Assembly (NCBI RefSeq): GCF_014297335.1
Contig: NZ_JACOQH010000001.1
Span: 62,001 to 126,000, forward strand
DNA from: Roseburia_D yibonii
GTDB taxonomy: Bacteria; Bacillota; Clostridia; Lachnospirales; Lachnospiraceae
Length of the DNA: 64,000 nt
Direction: 5' to 3'
Position 1 is the stretch's first letter. Each line of letters starts with the position of its first letter. Below, piece after piece: positions 42,983-51,991 of the stretch. The position numbers were made by a program, and so were the translations under genes. The notes below the pieces were generated by a model. The model ran no database searches. It saw nothing but the letters and a program-made list of their open reading frames with translations, and was not told the origin of the DNA.

Positions 42983-44749
42983 TTAATCGGGTAATGCATA
43001 CTTCTTTCGATATTGATTATACATTACGTCAAAATCTTCGTTGTCTTCCTGTTTTACCTGATCTAAATATTCGTGGGTGTCTAACACATCTTCGTTGATC
43101 TGGATCATATATACCGCAATATTGGAGCAGTGATCCGCGATTCGCTCTAAGTTCATCGCGATATCAGACAGACAGAAACCGAGCTCAATGGTACATTTTT
43201 CTTTTCTGAGACGTTTCATATGACGTTTCTTTTCTTCCTTGTCGATATGATCGATCACTTCCTCAAGCGGCTCAACCATCTCTGCCTTCTTTAAATCTTC
43301 CTCTTCAAATGCCTGATAGGACATTGCGATGATCTCCCGGACAGCATCGGTATAGATCTTTAATTCCTCTACCGCCTTCTTGGAGAACTTGCCCTCTTTT
43401 TTCTGCATCTGGCGTGCTACTTCGCAGAGATTCATCGCGTGATCTGAGATCCGCTCGAAATCCCCGATACTGTGAAGCAGCATGGCAACCGTCTGGGAAT
43501 CTTCTCTGGAGATCTGTCCTCCGCTGATCTGCATCAGATAAGTTCCGATCTCATCCTCGTAATGATCGACCTTCTGCTCGTATCTTTCCACCTGATCCGC
43601 TTTTTCCTCGTTAAAATCTGTCAGCAGATCCATTGCGGTAAACACCGCGCGTCTGGAAACTTCCGCCATATCCACAGCCGCATGTTTTGCCTGCTGAACC
43701 GCGAATGCCGGTTTTTCTAAGAAACGTACATCCAGTACATTTTCATCCTTCGCCGCAAGCGCAAGATCTTCTTCGCTGTCCGGCATGGTAAGACATGCCA
43801 GTTTTACCAGTCCTTTACGGAACGGTAACAGCATTACGGTCGCCACGATGTTAAATACACTGTGGATAACGGCGATACCCGCCGCATTCGCGCTGTGACC
43901 TAAAAATGAAAAATGAACTACTGCATTGATGCTGTAAAATGCGATCATAAAAACAAGTGTTCCAATGATATTAAAATACAGATGTACCAGGGCGGCACGC
44001 TTTGCATTCTTCTTTGCTCCGATCGATGAGATCATCGCCGTTACACAGGTACCGATGTTCTGACCCATGATGATCGGAAGCGCTGTCGCAAAACTGACCG
44101 ATCCGGTCGCGCAGAGTGCCTGTAAGATACCGACAGATGCCGATGAGCTCTGGATCACCGCGGTAAGGACCGTACCTGCGATCAAACCTAAGATTGGATT
44201 GGAGAACATGGTAAGGATGTTGGTAAACTCCGGCACATCCGCAAGCGGTTCTACCGCCCCGCTCATCATTTCCATACCAAACATAAGGATCGCGAATCCA
44301 AGCATGATCGCGCCGATATCGTGCTTTTTCTCACTCTTTACAAACATGATCAGAATGACACCGATCAGTGCCAGTATCGGGGAAAAAGAGGTCGGCTTTA
44401 ACAGCTGCATAAAGAAGTTGTCACTCTCTATCCCGGTAAGACTGAGCATCCAGGAGGTAACGGTCGTACCGATATTCGCTCCCATGATGACTCCGACTGC
44501 CTGCTCCAATTTCATAATTCCGGAATTGACAAATCCGACGACCATAACTGTCGTTGCGGAGGACGACTGGATCACTGCCGTAACTCCACATCCGAGAAGT
44601 ACCGCCTTGATGGGACTTGAGGTCAGTTTTTCCAGAATACGCTCCAGCTTTCCGCCGGAAACCTTTGCGAGACCGTCTCCCATTGCGTTCATTCCATACA
44701 AAAATAGTGCTAATCCACCTAACATTGTCAAGATACTAAAAAAATCCAT
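42983..44749 (-). CDS. Na+/phosphate symporter with C-terminal PhoU domain
   Basis: A 588-aa NptA/YjbB-type transporter. The N-terminal part (1-310) has two inverted repeats, each with the QSSSA signature (VIQSSSATTVMVVGFVNSG and VIQSSSASVGILQAL), and about eight membrane helices. A cytoplasmic PhoU-like helical bundle (about 350-560) carries LLHSIGDFERISDHAMNLCE and IAMNLERIADHCSNIAVYM. Likely phosphate transport controlled by the PhoU part. It has its own upstream promoter with Pho half-sites, so it may be made apart from the pst genes. Confidence 0.93.
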   Translation of the reverse strand: MDFFSILTMLGGLALFLYGMNAMGDGLAKVSGGKLERILEKLTSSPIKAVLLGCGVTAVIQSSSATTVMVVGFVNSGIMKLEQAVGVIMGANIGTTVTSWMLSLTGIESDNFFMQLLKPTSFSPILALIGVILIMFVKSEKKHDIGAIMLGFAILMFGMEMMSGAVEPLADVPEFTNILTMFSNPILGLIAGTVLTAVIQSSSASVGILQALCATGSVSFATALPIIMGQNIGTCVTAMISSIGAKKNAKRAALVHLYFNIIGTLVFMIAFYSINAVVHFSFLGHSANAAGIAVIHSVFNIVATVMLLPFRKGLVKLACLTMPDSEEDLALAAKDENVLDVRFLEKPAFAVQQAKHAAVDMAEVSRRAVFTAMDLLTDFNEEKADQVERYEQKVDHYEDEIGTYLMQISGGQISREDSQTVAMLLHSIGDFERISDHAMNLCEVARQMQKKEGKFSKKAVEELKIYTDAVREIIAMSYQAFEEEDLKKAEMVEPLEEVIDHIDKEEKKRHMKRLRKEKCTIELGFCLSDIAMNLERIADHCSNIAVYMIQINEDVLDTHEYLDQVKQEDNEDFDVMYNQYRKKYALPD

Positions 44750-44793
44750 ATTTTTCTCCTCGCATTTTCAACTTTTTTTGCGCCTATATTTCA

Positions 44794-44837
44794 ATAGTAT
44801 TATCTGCGATTGTAAAATGCAAGTATTATTTATGTAA
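44794..44837 (-). promoter_or_regulatory. Internal promoter with Pho half-sites before the Na/Pi gene
   Basis: Minus strand: -35 TTGCAT (44817-44822), 17-nt spacer, -10 TACTAT (44794-44799). TTACAT/TTACAA half-sites at 44832-44837 and 44810-44815 are 22 nt (two helical turns) apart. Activation by PhoP is inferred. Confidence 0.6.
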
Positions 44838-44895
44838 AATCCTTGAAACTCCTTTTTCGATTTTTTCTGGTATCCTTACGCGAACCCGCCTGTTT

Positions 44896-45570
44896 TCAGG
44901 CTTTTTGTCCGTTTTTTTCCGTCTCATATGACTTGTGCTGTCCGGTGATGGAAAAGATTACCCACTCCGCGATGTTGGTCGCATGATCACCGATACGCTC
45001 TAAATATTTTGCGATCATAAGAAAATCTGCCGCCTGCGCTCCATTGTTGGTATCCTGATGGATCAGATCGATCAGCTCATCTTTGATTTCCGCAAACAGT
45101 TCATCCACACGGTCGTCCCTGCCGATCACCTCACCTGCCAGCACAATATCCTTATTTACGAACGCCTCAATGCTTTTTACCAGCATTACGGTCGCTTCTT
45201 TCGCCATCTCCTGCGTCCGTTCCAGTTCCTTGATATACTGCTGATCCGCAAGCTGGATCGTGATCTCCGAGATATCCGTCGCATGATCGCCGATCCGTTC
45301 CATATCCGTGATCATTTTCAGTGCCGCAGAGATCACACGCAGATCCCTTGCCACCGGCTGCTGCTGCAAAAGCAGCTTCAGACACAGATTCTCTATGGTG
45401 CGCTCCTGGTTATCAATCTCGGTATCCATCGCGATCGTTTTTTGCGCCAGCTCCGCGTCCTGCTTTACCAGCGCGGTAACTGCCATCTCGATCGCCTTTT
45501 CGATCAGACTTCCCATTTCGATCAGTTCATCATTCAACTGTACCAGTTCCCGGTCAAATCGATTTCTCAT
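44896..45570 (-). CDS. phoU: Phosphate transport regulator PhoU
   Basis: A 224-aa helical protein with the two PhoU repeats: ALKMITDMERIGDHATDISEI and FLMIAKYLERIGDHATNIAEWV. It links the Pst transporter to PhoR and limits uptake when phosphate is plentiful. 27 nt after pstB. A short GCCTG-AAAA-CAGGC hairpin overlaps its stop codon and lacks a T run on this strand. Confidence 0.95.
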   Translation of the reverse strand: MRNRFDRELVQLNDELIEMGSLIEKAIEMAVTALVKQDAELAQKTIAMDTEIDNQERTIENLCLKLLLQQQPVARDLRVISAALKMITDMERIGDHATDISEITIQLADQQYIKELERTQEMAKEATVMLVKSIEAFVNKDIVLAGEVIGRDDRVDELFAEIKDELIDLIHQDTNNGAQAADFLMIAKYLERIGDHATNIAEWVIFSITGQHKSYETEKNGQKA

Positions 45571-45597
45571 AAAAATATAACTCCCTTCTTTGTTTTA

Positions 45598-46350
45598 TTA
45601 TCCGAAACGTCCTGTAATATAATCTTCGGTACGTTTGTCCCTCGGCATCGAGAACAGTTTTTCTGTCTTATCCGCCTCGATGACCTCTCCCAGCAGGAAG
45701 AACACGGTATTGTCAGACACACGCGTTGCCTGCTGCATGTTATGTGTGACCATAACGATCGTATATTTTTCTTTCAGTTCCAGCACCAGATCCTCGATCT
45801 TTGATGTCGAGATCGGATCCAGCGCGGAAGTCGGCTCATCCATCAGAATGACTTCCGGTTCCACCGCGAGCGCCCGCGCAATGCAAAGCCTCTGCTGCTG
45901 TCCGCCGGAAAGTCCAAGCGCGCTCTTTTTTAACCGGTCTTTAAGTTCATCCCAGATTGCCGCCTGCTTTAACGACTTTTCCACAATGGCATCCAGCTTT
46001 ACTTTGGAATGTATCCCATGGGTACGCGGTCCGTAAGCAATGTTATCATAGATGCTCATCGGAAACGGATTCGGGGACTGGAATACCATGCCGACCCGCT
46101 TCCGCAGATGATTGACATCCATGTTTCCATAGATATCTTCCCCGTCTAAAAGGACATCTCCTGTGATCTTACATCCCTCCACCAGATCATTCATCCGATT
46201 CAACGATTTTAAAAATGTGGATTTTCCGCATCCGCTCGGTCCGATAAACGCTGTGATCTCATTCTTTGGAATGTCCATATTTACATCTTTTAACGCATGA
46301 AAACTTCCATAATATAAATTCAGATTTCTGACTGTAATTTTATTTTCCAT
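45598..46350 (-). CDS. pstB: Phosphate ABC transporter ATP-binding protein
   Basis: A 250-aa ATPase of the Pst importer. Walker A GPSGCGKSTFLKSLNRMND, signature LSGGQQQRLCIARAL and Walker B VILMDEPTSALD are intact; NPFPMSIYDNIAYGPR is specific to PstB. 36 nt after pstA. Confidence 0.97.
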   Translation of the reverse strand: MENKITVRNLNLYYGSFHALKDVNMDIPKNEITAFIGPSGCGKSTFLKSLNRMNDLVEGCKITGDVLLDGEDIYGNMDVNHLRKRVGMVFQSPNPFPMSIYDNIAYGPRTHGIHSKVKLDAIVEKSLKQAAIWDELKDRLKKSALGLSGGQQQRLCIARALAVEPEVILMDEPTSALDPISTSKIEDLVLELKEKYTIVMVTHNMQQATRVSDNTVFFLLGEVIEADKTEKLFSMPRDKRTEDYITGRFG

Positions 46351-46386
46351 ATATTTCTCCTGCTCTATTTTTTCTTCCGCTTTTCA

Positions 46387-47250
46387 TCAGCGCTTTTCCA
46401 GTTTTTTCGCAACCGCGCCGGAAAGCATGTTGATGATGATCACGAGGATCAGAAGTACGACTGCTGTCGCGTACGCTTCATTGGTGTTCAGTCCCTCTTT
46501 GGAAAGATTGTACATATGTACCGACAGGGTACGCACGGAAGAGAACACATTTTCCGGTACTTTCGCCACGGTACCGGCGGTATAGATGAGTGCCGCCGTC
46601 TCTCCCACGATACGACCGATCGCAAGGATCACGCCTGCAAGGATTCCGGGAACCGCAGACGGAAGCACGATCTTAAACACCGTACGCAGTTTTCCTGCTC
46701 CAAGTCCGAAGCTTGCCTCCCGGTATGAATCCGGCACCGCGAGCAGCGCCTCCTCGGTCGTACGCATGATCACCGGCAAAACCATGATCGCCAGCGTAAA
46801 TGCTCCAGACAGAAGCGAATATCCCCATTTGCAGGCTCCAACGAAAAACAGCATACCAAACAATCCATATACGATGGACGGGATTCCGGTCAGTGTCTCC
46901 GCCGTCACACGGACGGTCCCTACGATCTTATTGCCTTTCTTCGCATACTCTACCAGATAGACCGCCGCGAAAATACCAAGCGGTGCCGCAATGAGCAGTG
47001 TAAGTCCGGTCATCAAGATCGTATTGATGATACTCGGCATCATGGATACGTTGTTTGAGTCATACGTCCATGCGAATAATGACGGGGTCAGATGCGGCAC
47101 ACCCTTGATCAGAATGTAGATCACCAGAAATCCAAGTACACATATCGTGCAGACTGCCGCGAGCATTGTGATAAGCCACAGTAAGAAGGAACCCGGATGA
47201 TGCCGAAACGACCGGAGCTTTTCCATTGTTTTTTTCTTAAATTCTGCCAT
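46387..47250 (-). CDS. pstA: Phosphate ABC transporter permease PstA
   Basis: A 287-aa membrane subunit with six helices. The ATPase-contact loop EALLAVPDSYREASFGLGAGKLRTVFKIV-type segment is present, along with GILAGVILAIGRIVGETAALIYTAG. It adjoins pstC with no gap (stop and start are contiguous). Confidence 0.96.
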   Translation of the reverse strand: MAEFKKKTMEKLRSFRHHPGSFLLWLITMLAAVCTICVLGFLVIYILIKGVPHLTPSLFAWTYDSNNVSMMPSIINTILMTGLTLLIAAPLGIFAAVYLVEYAKKGNKIVGTVRVTAETLTGIPSIVYGLFGMLFFVGACKWGYSLLSGAFTLAIMVLPVIMRTTEEALLAVPDSYREASFGLGAGKLRTVFKIVLPSAVPGILAGVILAIGRIVGETAALIYTAGTVAKVPENVFSSVRTLSVHMYNLSKEGLNTNEAYATAVVLLILVIIINMLSGAVAKKLEKR

Positions 47251-48102
47251 CTATTCCACCGTCCTTCTCTTTAGTGCTGAAAACAGCAGGTTGATCAGTA
47301 AAATAAATACAAATAAGACCACGCCTGTCGCGATCAGCGCTTCTCTGTGAAGATCCGCCGCGTATCCCATTTCAATAACGATATTTGCGGTCAGTGTACG
47401 CACACCTTTTAAAACGCCTTTTGGCATTCTTGCCTGATTTCCCGCTACCATGATGACTGCCATCGTCTCTCCGATCGCTCTGCCGACGCCTAAGATCACG
47501 CCTGCGAGGATTCCGGATTTTGCCGCCGGGACCACGGTGAGGAACACACTTCTTTCATGCGTCGCGCCGAGCGCAAGCGCTCCTTCATAATATTTGTTCG
47601 GCACTGCCCGGATCGCCGATTCGGAAACTCCGATGATGCTTGGCAGGATCATGATACCAAGCAGAACCGATGCCGTTAAAATGCTGTTTCCATTTCCACC
47701 GAAGGTGCTTCTCACCCAGGGAACCAGCACACAGAGTCCGAAAAATCCATATACGACAGACGGGATTCCCGCGAGCAGATCCACGCCCGGTTTTACGATC
47801 TTATAGATCTTTTTCGGGCAGAACCGCGCCAGAAAGACGGCGGTCAGGATCCCGATCGGAACCCCGATGACCAACGCCCCCGCAGTGACATAGATACTGC
47901 CAAGGATCATCGGAAGTATGCCAAATATGTTATTTCCCGGTTTCCAGATCTTTCCACCTACGAAATTAAAAAATCCGATCTCCTTTATGGCCGGTATCCC
48001 GTTCATAAAAAGGAAAATACAGATCAGCGCAACGGAAAGGATGGAAACACATGCGGCGATCAGAAATACAATCTCCATTCCTTTTTCTTTTACCTTTTTC
48101 AT
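47251..48102 (-). CDS. pstC: Phosphate ABC transporter permease PstC
   Basis: A 283-aa membrane subunit with six helices. It has the coupling loop SAIRAVPNKYYEGALALGAT and GVGRAIGETMAVIMVAGN, typical of PstC. First of the two permeases, 108 nt after pstS. Confidence 0.96.
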   Translation of the reverse strand: MKKVKEKGMEIVFLIAACVSILSVALICIFLFMNGIPAIKEIGFFNFVGGKIWKPGNNIFGILPMILGSIYVTAGALVIGVPIGILTAVFLARFCPKKIYKIVKPGVDLLAGIPSVVYGFFGLCVLVPWVRSTFGGNGNSILTASVLLGIMILPSIIGVSESAIRAVPNKYYEGALALGATHERSVFLTVVPAAKSGILAGVILGVGRAIGETMAVIMVAGNQARMPKGVLKGVRTLTANIVIEMGYAADLHREALIATGVVLFVFILLINLLFSALKRRTVE

Positions 48103-48155
48103 ACAGATGCAAATCCTTTTCTATTTTGATGTACTATGTGTTTGCAACCAGAGAA

Positions 48156-48186
48156 AGAGAGCTGTTTTCATCCAGCCCTCCTCTTT
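48156..48186 (-). other. Hairpin between pstS and pstC
   Basis: Minus-strand arms GAGGGCTG / CAGCTCTC (one G-U pair) extended by AAAGAG / CTCTTT with a bulge, in the 107-nt pstS-pstC gap. It lacks a T run. Such hairpins often leave more binding-protein mRNA than permease mRNA; that effect is inferred here. Confidence 0.4.
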
Positions 48187-48209
48187 GGTCATTTCGTGTT
48201 ACTCAGTCA

Positions 48210-49133
48210 CTATTTTACTTCATCCCAGGTTGTTACTTCGCCACGGAAGATGCTGTTTACCTGATCTTTGGTAAGATCTTCGGTCGGATTGTTCTTGTTT
48301 ACGATGATCGCAATACCGTCTTTTGCGATTACTGTTGCGGTAAGACCGCCATCGATCTCAGTGTCTTTCAGCTCTCTGGATGCCATTCCGATATCACAGG
48401 TTCCATCCATTGCCGCTGTCATACCGGTTGTGGAATCGCTTTCCTGGATCTCGATTTCAGCTCCGCTGTTGACTTTCTGATATGCCTCCTGCAGTTTTTC
48501 CATAACAGGTGTTACGGAAGAAGATCCTGCAACAACAATCTTTCCGGATGCACCGTTTGATTCAAACGCGCCTGCATCGGATGCCTTGATGTAACCATTA
48601 TCCTCAATGATCTGCTGTCCATCCGCGCTCATGATATAGTTGATGAAATCCTGTGCCACGTCGCTCACATCACCTTTGGTTGCAATGTTAAACGGTCTGG
48701 AAATTGTGTAGCTTCCATTGTTGATGTTGTCCGCTGTCGGCTCCGCTCCATCGATCTTTACAGCCTTTACTGTGTCATTTAAAGAACCAAGAGAAGAATA
48801 ACCGATCGCATAATCATCACCGGCAACTGTTGTCATAACGATCTCTGTGCTGTTTGCGATGATCGCTTCGTCTGTTGTGTAATCTACTTTATCGCCGTTT
48901 GCGTCTTTTTCTTCCACACCAAACAGTTCAATAAATGCGCCTCTGGTTCCGGATCCATCTTCTCTTGATACAACCGAGATATCGGATGACGTATCAAAAT
49001 CTCCTGTCGCATCTGGTGCCGCATCTGTTGTGGTGTTTCCGGAATCTGTCGTTGTATCAGCAGAACTTCCACATCCTGTAAGGGCTCCTGCGGTCAGTAA
49101 TCCGCACACGAATAAACACATAATTTTTTTCAT
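48210..49133 (-). CDS. pstS: Phosphate-binding lipoprotein PstS, circularly permuted
   Basis: A 307-aa lipoprotein (lipobox ALTGC) that captures phosphate for PstCAB. The parts of PstS occur in swapped order: the segment normally in the second half (VSREDGSGTRGAFIELFG, YAIGYSSLG, PFNIATKG, FINYIMS) comes first, and the normal N-terminal lobe (GSSSVTPVMEKLQEAY, ESDSTTGM, CDIGMASREL, then LTKDQVNSIFRGEVTTWDEV) comes last. Phosphate ligands (SSVT, SGTR, Asp of DIG) are kept. ATG 49133 has GGAGG 8 nt upstream; the ATG at 49148 overlaps that site. First gene of the operon, directly below the Pho boxes. Confidence 0.92.
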   Translation of the reverse strand: MKKIMCLFVCGLLTAGALTGCGSSADTTTDSGNTTTDAAPDATGDFDTSSDISVVSREDGSGTRGAFIELFGVEEKDANGDKVDYTTDEAIIANSTEIVMTTVAGDDYAIGYSSLGSLNDTVKAVKIDGAEPTADNINNGSYTISRPFNIATKGDVSDVAQDFINYIMSADGQQIIEDNGYIKASDAGAFESNGASGKIVVAGSSSVTPVMEKLQEAYQKVNSGAEIEIQESDSTTGMTAAMDGTCDIGMASRELKDTEIDGGLTATVIAKDGIAIIVNKNNPTEDLTKDQVNSIFRGEVTTWDEVK

Positions 49134-49164
49134 ATTGTTTTCCTCCATTTCGTTTTACAAACTC

Positions 49165-49192
49165 ATTCTACCAACGCAATGTAAAATGTAAA
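49165..49192 (-). promoter_or_regulatory. PhoP-dependent promoter of pstS
   Basis: Minus strand: -10 TAGAAT (49165-49170), 16-nt spacer, and TTTACA (49187-49192) as -35, which is itself one of the Pho repeats, as expected for an activator-dependent promoter. Confidence 0.55.
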
Positions 49193-49229
49193 ATCTATGT
49201 AATGTAAAACTCATGTAAAATCTGTGTAA
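49179..49229 (-). promoter_or_regulatory. Pho boxes upstream of pstS
   Basis: Six direct TTACAT/TTACAC repeats on the minus strand, beginning (+ coordinates of ATGTAA or GTGTAA) at 49179, 49186, 49197, 49202, 49213 and 49224. The spacing 49202-49213-49224 and 49186-49197 is exactly 11 nt, the helical phasing of PhoP dimer sites. Confidence 0.8.
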
Positions 49230-49234
49230 GCAAA

Positions 49235-49286
49235 AAAGTGCATTTTTACAGGGGAATAAATCCCAATCCCTGTAAAAATGCACTTT
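49235..49286. terminator. Terminator of the chemoreceptor gene
   Basis: A perfect 19-bp stem, AAAGTGCATTTTTACAGGG / CCCTGTAAAAATGCACTTT with a 14-nt loop, followed on the minus strand by TTTGC. It separates the chemoreceptor from the Pho boxes. Confidence 0.9.
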
Positions 49287-49321
49287 CTATATTTTACATA
49301 GCTGCGTTTGTTAAAAATTTA

Positions 49322-51112
49322 TCACTCGTTTTCTTCGATCTTAAACAGATCTACATTCTTCTTTAACTCTTCTGCTGATGTTGCCGCATCTTTGGCACGA
49401 TCCAAAACCTCAGAAGATCCGTTCGCGATGGAAACGGTACGCTGTGCGATATTTGTTGTACCGGCCGCTCCGTCGTTGGATGCGGATGAGATTCCTCCGA
49501 TCGCTTCCATGATACCGTCGATCGAAGCCACCAGTTCTTCCGATGTCGCGCTGAAATCCGCTACCAGATCGTTGACTCTGGACGCGTCATCATTGTATGC
49601 GTCTGCCATCTCTTCAAACTTATTAAAGCTGTCCACGATATCCGTGTCCACAAAATCAAGTAACCGGTTGGAGTCTGTCGCAAGATTTCCTACCGCCTGG
49701 TTTACATTGTCGGTAACCGCCTGAATATTGGCAACTGCCTCTTTGGACTGCTCTGCCAGCATACGGATCTCATCTGCTACTACCGCAAATCCCTTGCCTG
49801 CTTCTCCGGCTCTTGCCGCTTCGATCGAAGCATTTAACGCAAGCAGATTGGTCTGCCCGGTAATATTTAATATGGATTCCGCCAGCACGCCGATCTGATC
49901 GACTACCTTTGCATCCTCCAATGCTTTCTCCAGGCTTTCTCGGATCTCAGAAAGCATCTTGGTCACCATTGCGCGGTTCTTTACGGTATTGTCCTTTGTC
50001 TCTCTCGCACGTTTATGGATCTCTTCTGCTTCGGTAGCTCCATCCTGTGCTCTTACCGCAATACCCTTTGCAGCGCCCTCGATCTCCTGTGACATGGTAC
50101 TGATCTGCTCTGCGGAAGCTGCTGTCTCCTCCGTGCTTGCTGCCAGTTCTTCTGTCGTTGCGGATACATCTTCGATCTCTTCATTTAAGGTTGTCACATT
50201 GCTCTCGATATTCTGTACAACCGTATCGATATTGTCAGCCTCACCTTTTACTTTTACCAGTAATTCACGGACAGATTCACGCATCTTGTTCAAAGTTGCG
50301 GACAACTGTCCAAAATCATCTTTACGGTTCAGATAAGCCGCATCCATCGACTGTGCGAAATTTCCTTCCGCGATCACTTCGATATGGCCGGAGATCTTCT
50401 TTAATGCTCTGGTGATATCAACTGCGATCTGAATAACAAGCAGTGTAACGATGATCAGTAAAACGATGCAGATGCTGACTAACGTAATTGCCTTCTGTGT
50501 TGCGAAATCCGAATACTCCGCGTCCTGAGCCGCGATCTCATCATCAATGTAATCCGTGTAATTACCGGTTCCGACTACCCAGTCAAACGGCTCAAAGTAT
50601 TCACTGTAAGAACGTTTCGGGGAGGACTCGGTCTCTCCCTCCTTCGGGAATACATAATCGGTATATCCGCCGCCGTCTTCTACCGCGACACGGATGATCT
50701 CTTTTACCATCTGATAACCGGCTGCATCTTTTGTTCCCATACGGTTGGTACCTTCGGTATCACTGCCAAGCAACACAACGTTTGTACCATCAGACTCGTC
50801 TACCCAGAAATAGCCGCTGTCACCATAGCGCATCTCGCGGACTTCATCCGCAGCTACTTTCTTTGCCTCATCCAGCGTATAGGTTCCATCTTCATACTCC
50901 TGGTTGATCTCTGTCAGAAGCGATATCACTGCCCCTACCTGCTCCTTGATGTTCTGGTCATAGCTCTGTCTGGTCGATGCCTCCATGCTCTCGATCGCTT
51001 TGTCCTTTACCTGATTTAAATTCCTTATGGACACAACACTCGCACCCAGGACCAGAATGATCACCAGTGCTATGATCATATTCAGTTTTGTTTTGACTTT
51101 TAAGTTTTTCAT
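49322..51112 (-). CDS. Methyl-accepting chemotaxis protein with single Cache domain
   Basis: A 596-aa receptor. Membrane helices lie at about 13-30 and 188-210. The extracellular part between is an sCache_2 sensor: YGDSGYFWVDESDGTNVVL, then FEPFDWVVGTGNYTDYID, a family that binds small organic acids. HAMP follows, then the coiled-coil signalling domain with the hairpin tip AGEAGKGFAVVADEIRMLAEQS. ATG 51112 is preceded by AAAGGGGCG; the frame is open to 51193 but that overlaps the promoter. No other chemotaxis gene is nearby. Confidence 0.94.
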   Translation of the reverse strand: MKNLKVKTKLNMIIALVIILVLGASVVSIRNLNQVKDKAIESMEASTRQSYDQNIKEQVGAVISLLTEINQEYEDGTYTLDEAKKVAADEVREMRYGDSGYFWVDESDGTNVVLLGSDTEGTNRMGTKDAAGYQMVKEIIRVAVEDGGGYTDYVFPKEGETESSPKRSYSEYFEPFDWVVGTGNYTDYIDDEIAAQDAEYSDFATQKAITLVSICIVLLIIVTLLVIQIAVDITRALKKISGHIEVIAEGNFAQSMDAAYLNRKDDFGQLSATLNKMRESVRELLVKVKGEADNIDTVVQNIESNVTTLNEEIEDVSATTEELAASTEETAASAEQISTMSQEIEGAAKGIAVRAQDGATEAEEIHKRARETKDNTVKNRAMVTKMLSEIRESLEKALEDAKVVDQIGVLAESILNITGQTNLLALNASIEAARAGEAGKGFAVVADEIRMLAEQSKEAVANIQAVTDNVNQAVGNLATDSNRLLDFVDTDIVDSFNKFEEMADAYNDDASRVNDLVADFSATSEELVASIDGIMEAIGGISSASNDGAAGTTNIAQRTVSIANGSSEVLDRAKDAATSAEELKKNVDLFKIEENE

Positions 51113-51164
51113 ATAATCGCCCCTTTTGTCTGTTTTGTCCAACTTTGCACTATGATATAATTCA

Positions 51165-51193
51165 ATTATAGTCATTTTAACCACATTCGTCAA
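51165..51193 (-). promoter_or_regulatory. Promoter of the chemoreceptor gene
   Basis: Minus strand: -35 TTGACG (51188-51193), 17-nt spacer, -10 TATAAT (51165-51170), 52 nt before ATG 51112. It looks like sigma-A and not the flagellar sigma factor. Confidence 0.8.
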
Positions 51194-51220
51194 TCAAAAA
51201 CTAGACATTCTTTTACCTTT

Positions 51221-51841
51221 TTATACAATTCCAACACTTTCTTTGGCAAGACGGTCCGCTTCCTCATTTCCCTCGATCCCGGAATGTCCCTTCACCTTGA
51301 CAAACGTAAGTTTTAACTCCTTTTGTACTTCCGCCGCATAGTCATAATAAGCCATCGTTCCTTTTTTGTTGCGCTTCCACAGCCCTTTTGCCCACATTTC
51401 GATCCCCATATAGTCATAATAGATAACGAGTTCTTTCAATCCAAGCTCCACCGCTTTTTTCATTGCCGCCATACTGCCGCAGATCTCCCCAGCGACATTG
51501 CGCATGGATGCCATCTCAGCATCATTTCCGTTTCCCTGCAGGATCTCTCTTTTACCGTCATACACCAGAAAGCCGCCGTAACCGTAAACACCGGTCTTTG
51601 CGTGATAGGAACCATCCACAAACGCGTATGCCTTCGTCCCGTCTATATCCGTGGCTGCCTTTTCTTTCTTTTCTATTCCGGCAGCTCCGGAAACTCCGGC
51701 AAACGCCTCCGCTTCCTCCCGCGTCTTAAAACTCTTATACTGCGCACCCGGATATCCGTCGACCACTGCCTTGCATTCCTCCCAGGTGTTATAAATGCCG
51801 GGCTTTTTTCCTGTCCGGACTGCATAATATTTCTGTGCCAT
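51221..51841 (-). CDS. rnhA: Ribonuclease H with N-terminal viroplasmin-like domain
   Basis: A 206-aa protein. Residues 1-50 form the RNA/DNA-hybrid-binding domain of eukaryotic RNase H1 and caulimovirus viroplasmin (YYAVRTGKKPGIYNTWEECK, then YKSFKTREEAEAF). Residues 72-206 are the RNase HI domain with acidic active site: Asp in AYAFVDGSY, Glu in EICGSMAAM, Asp in IYYDYMGIEMWA, and the His/Asp end VKGHSGIEGNEEADRLAKE. It removes RNA from hybrids in replication and R-loops. Confidence 0.95.
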   Translation of the reverse strand: MAQKYYAVRTGKKPGIYNTWEECKAVVDGYPGAQYKSFKTREEAEAFAGVSGAAGIEKKEKAATDIDGTKAYAFVDGSYHAKTGVYGYGGFLVYDGKREILQGNGNDAEMASMRNVAGEICGSMAAMKKAVELGLKELVIYYDYMGIEMWAKGLWKRNKKGTMAYYDYAAEVQKELKLTFVKVKGHSGIEGNEEADRLAKESVGIV

Positions 51842-51874
51842 ATCTTTTACCTCTTATACTTAGTATCTGCTGCT

Positions 51875-51903
51875 ATTTTAACATTCCCCAAAAGAAATCA
51901 CAA
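51875..51903 (-). promoter_or_regulatory. Promoter of rnhA
   Basis: Minus strand: -35 TTGTGA (51898-51903), 17-nt spacer, -10 TAAAAT (51875-51880), about 34 nt upstream of ATG. Confidence 0.65.
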
Positions 51904-51991
51904 CCGCCACCGTCCGGTCTTCTGCTTTCCGTTAAAATCCATTTTCCCCAAACTGCATATAATATCTGGAAAAGAAAAAACAGAGGTTCCC

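Noticed and set aside
44889..44902. Hairpin GCCTG-TTTT-CAGGC with T run on the plus strand as a terminator
   Set aside because: No plus-strand gene ends there; on the minus strand, where phoU is, no T run follows.
51323..51991. N-terminal extension of the plus-strand gene at 51992-52600
   Set aside because: This stretch is exactly antisense to rnhA, which is a clear gene; a good start with AGAGG lies at 51992.
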